From: Actinosynnema pretiosum
GTDB taxonomy: Bacteria; Actinomycetota; Actinomycetes; Mycobacteriales; Pseudonocardiaceae
Reading direction: 5' to 3'
DNA length: 64,000 bases
NCBI RefSeq assembly: GCF_024171695.1
Contig: NZ_JAMTCF010000010.1
Span: 279,310 to 343,309, forward strand
Positions within the stretch are counted from its first letter, which is position 1. Every line of letters starts with the position of its first letter. Below are positions 63,681 through 64,000 of the stretch, piece by piece. Under the pieces are notes generated by a model that did no database searches, was not told where the DNA came from, and was given only the letters and a program-made list of their open reading frames with translations. The position numbers and the translations under genes were made by a program.

Positions 63681-64000
63681 GGGCCTGTCCTCAAAGCCAG
63701 ATGAGCAGCGTGGCCAGGTCGAGCATGCCTCGATAGGACACGGCGGTCTTGTCGAAGCGGGTGGCGATGGCGCGGAACTGCTTGAGCCGGTTGAAGCAGC
63801 GTTCCACCACGTTGCGACGCTTGTAGGCGGCGCGGTCGAAGGTCGGCGGGCGTCCGCCGGCCCGGCCTCGGCGCAGCCGGTTGGCCCTCTGGTCGCGGCG
63901 TTCCGGGATGGTGGCCGGGATGCGGCGTCTGCGCAGGTAGGAGCGGATGGCGCGGCTGGAGTAGCCCTTGTCCGCGATCACCCGCCTCGGTCTGGTCGCC
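63681..64000 (-). mobile_element. Right part of an IS5-type insertion sequence (runs off window)
   Basis: The element seems to end at 63681, where GGGCCTGTCCTCAAAGCC begins; this resembles the terminal inverted repeat of actinomycete IS5-family (IS427-like) elements. A CTA/TA sequence lies just outside as possible target duplication. The transposase stop codon lies inside this terminal repeat. The other end is outside the window. Confidence 0.8.
63691..64000 (-). CDS. IS5-family transposase, C-terminal part
   Basis: The frame is open to the window edge, giving about 102 residues of the C-terminus. It has IADKGYSS (third-strand Asp region of the DDE core), [25 protein letters not shown] and NVVERCFNRLKQFRAIATRFDK, where the Glu of NVVER is the last DDE residue, spaced as in the DDE_Tnp_1 family. 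It catalyses transposition of the element. Only this part can be assessed, so whether the gene is intact is unknown. Confidence 0.9.
   Translation of the reverse strand, partial: ATRPRRVIADKGYSSRAIRSYLRRRRIPATIPERRDQRANRLRRGRAGGRPPTFDRAAYKRRNVVERCFNRLKQFRAIATRFDKTAVSYRGMLDLATLLIWL

Overview
The window is very GC-rich (roughly three quarters G+C by eye). It has many GTG starts, dense GTGA/ATGA overlaps between genes and only a handful of TTA codons. Together with NRPS/PKS genes, an aa3-type oxidase subunit, deazaflavin/F420-type oxidoreductases and an actinobacterial I-E-like CRISPR repeat, this points to a filamentous actinomycete. A Pseudonocardiales member such as Actinosynnema or Saccharothrix is my inference from general resemblance; no sequence search was run.

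Layout. (1) 1-17,402, plus strand: the right part of a biosynthetic cluster. A C-A-PCP-TE NRPS (cut by the window edge) is translationally coupled to a 2,819-residue A-PCP-C-A-PCP-KS-KR-ACP-TE hybrid. TauD-type dioxygenase, P450, nucleotidyltransferase, beta-lactamase-fold hydrolase and glycosyltransferase genes follow. The PKS module has lost its acyltransferase between two preserved linkers. (2) 17.4-30.6 kb: a mosaic of small genes, including a SnoaL-like gene behind a MerR-type promoter, an Imm1-like protein, an MFS exporter with a possible leader peptide, an FG-GAP/VCBS pseudogene, methyltransferases (one of the geranyl-diphosphate C-methyltransferase family), a CadD-like transporter, an M48-type membrane protease pair and a P450-ferredoxin pair. 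(3) 30.7-46.6 kb: ABC exporter; serine hydrolase with a NarL-type two-component system; TetX-like flavoprotein; TetR/SnoaL pair with duplicated operators; TctABC tricarboxylate transporter divergent from a CitAB-type two-component system; GH13 enzyme with a flavin oxidoreductase. (4) 46.7-47.3 kb: an eight-repeat I-E-like CRISPR array with leader, without cas genes in the window. (5) 47.3-53.5 kb: TetR genes with palindromic operators, a ketopantoate-reductase-like gene, FxsA, KamA and CorA. (6) 53.6-58.2 kb: a four-gene module made of a Crp/Fnr regulator, a class III nucleotide-cyclase homologue, a protein with a degenerate P-loop and a two-TM coiled-coil protein, with a CRP-like site inside it. 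This is the best candidate for an undescribed signalling or conflict system. (7) 58.3-64 kb: ctaD, a second, perfect CRP-like palindrome, a luxE-luxC pair without luciferase, and the end of an IS5-type element running off the window.

How the genes work together: the 1-17.4 kb genes read as one operon assembling and decorating a glycosylated peptide-ketide. The 53.6-58.2 kb genes read as cyclic nucleotide synthesis (cyclase), sensing (Crp) and a membrane-linked response (P-loop and TM proteins). The CRP-like sites suggest autoregulation and possibly control of the lux-type genes downstream. TTA codons in five genes suggest developmental (bldA-type) timing. Strong hairpins separate most convergent genes. 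No tRNA or rRNA gene was recognised.
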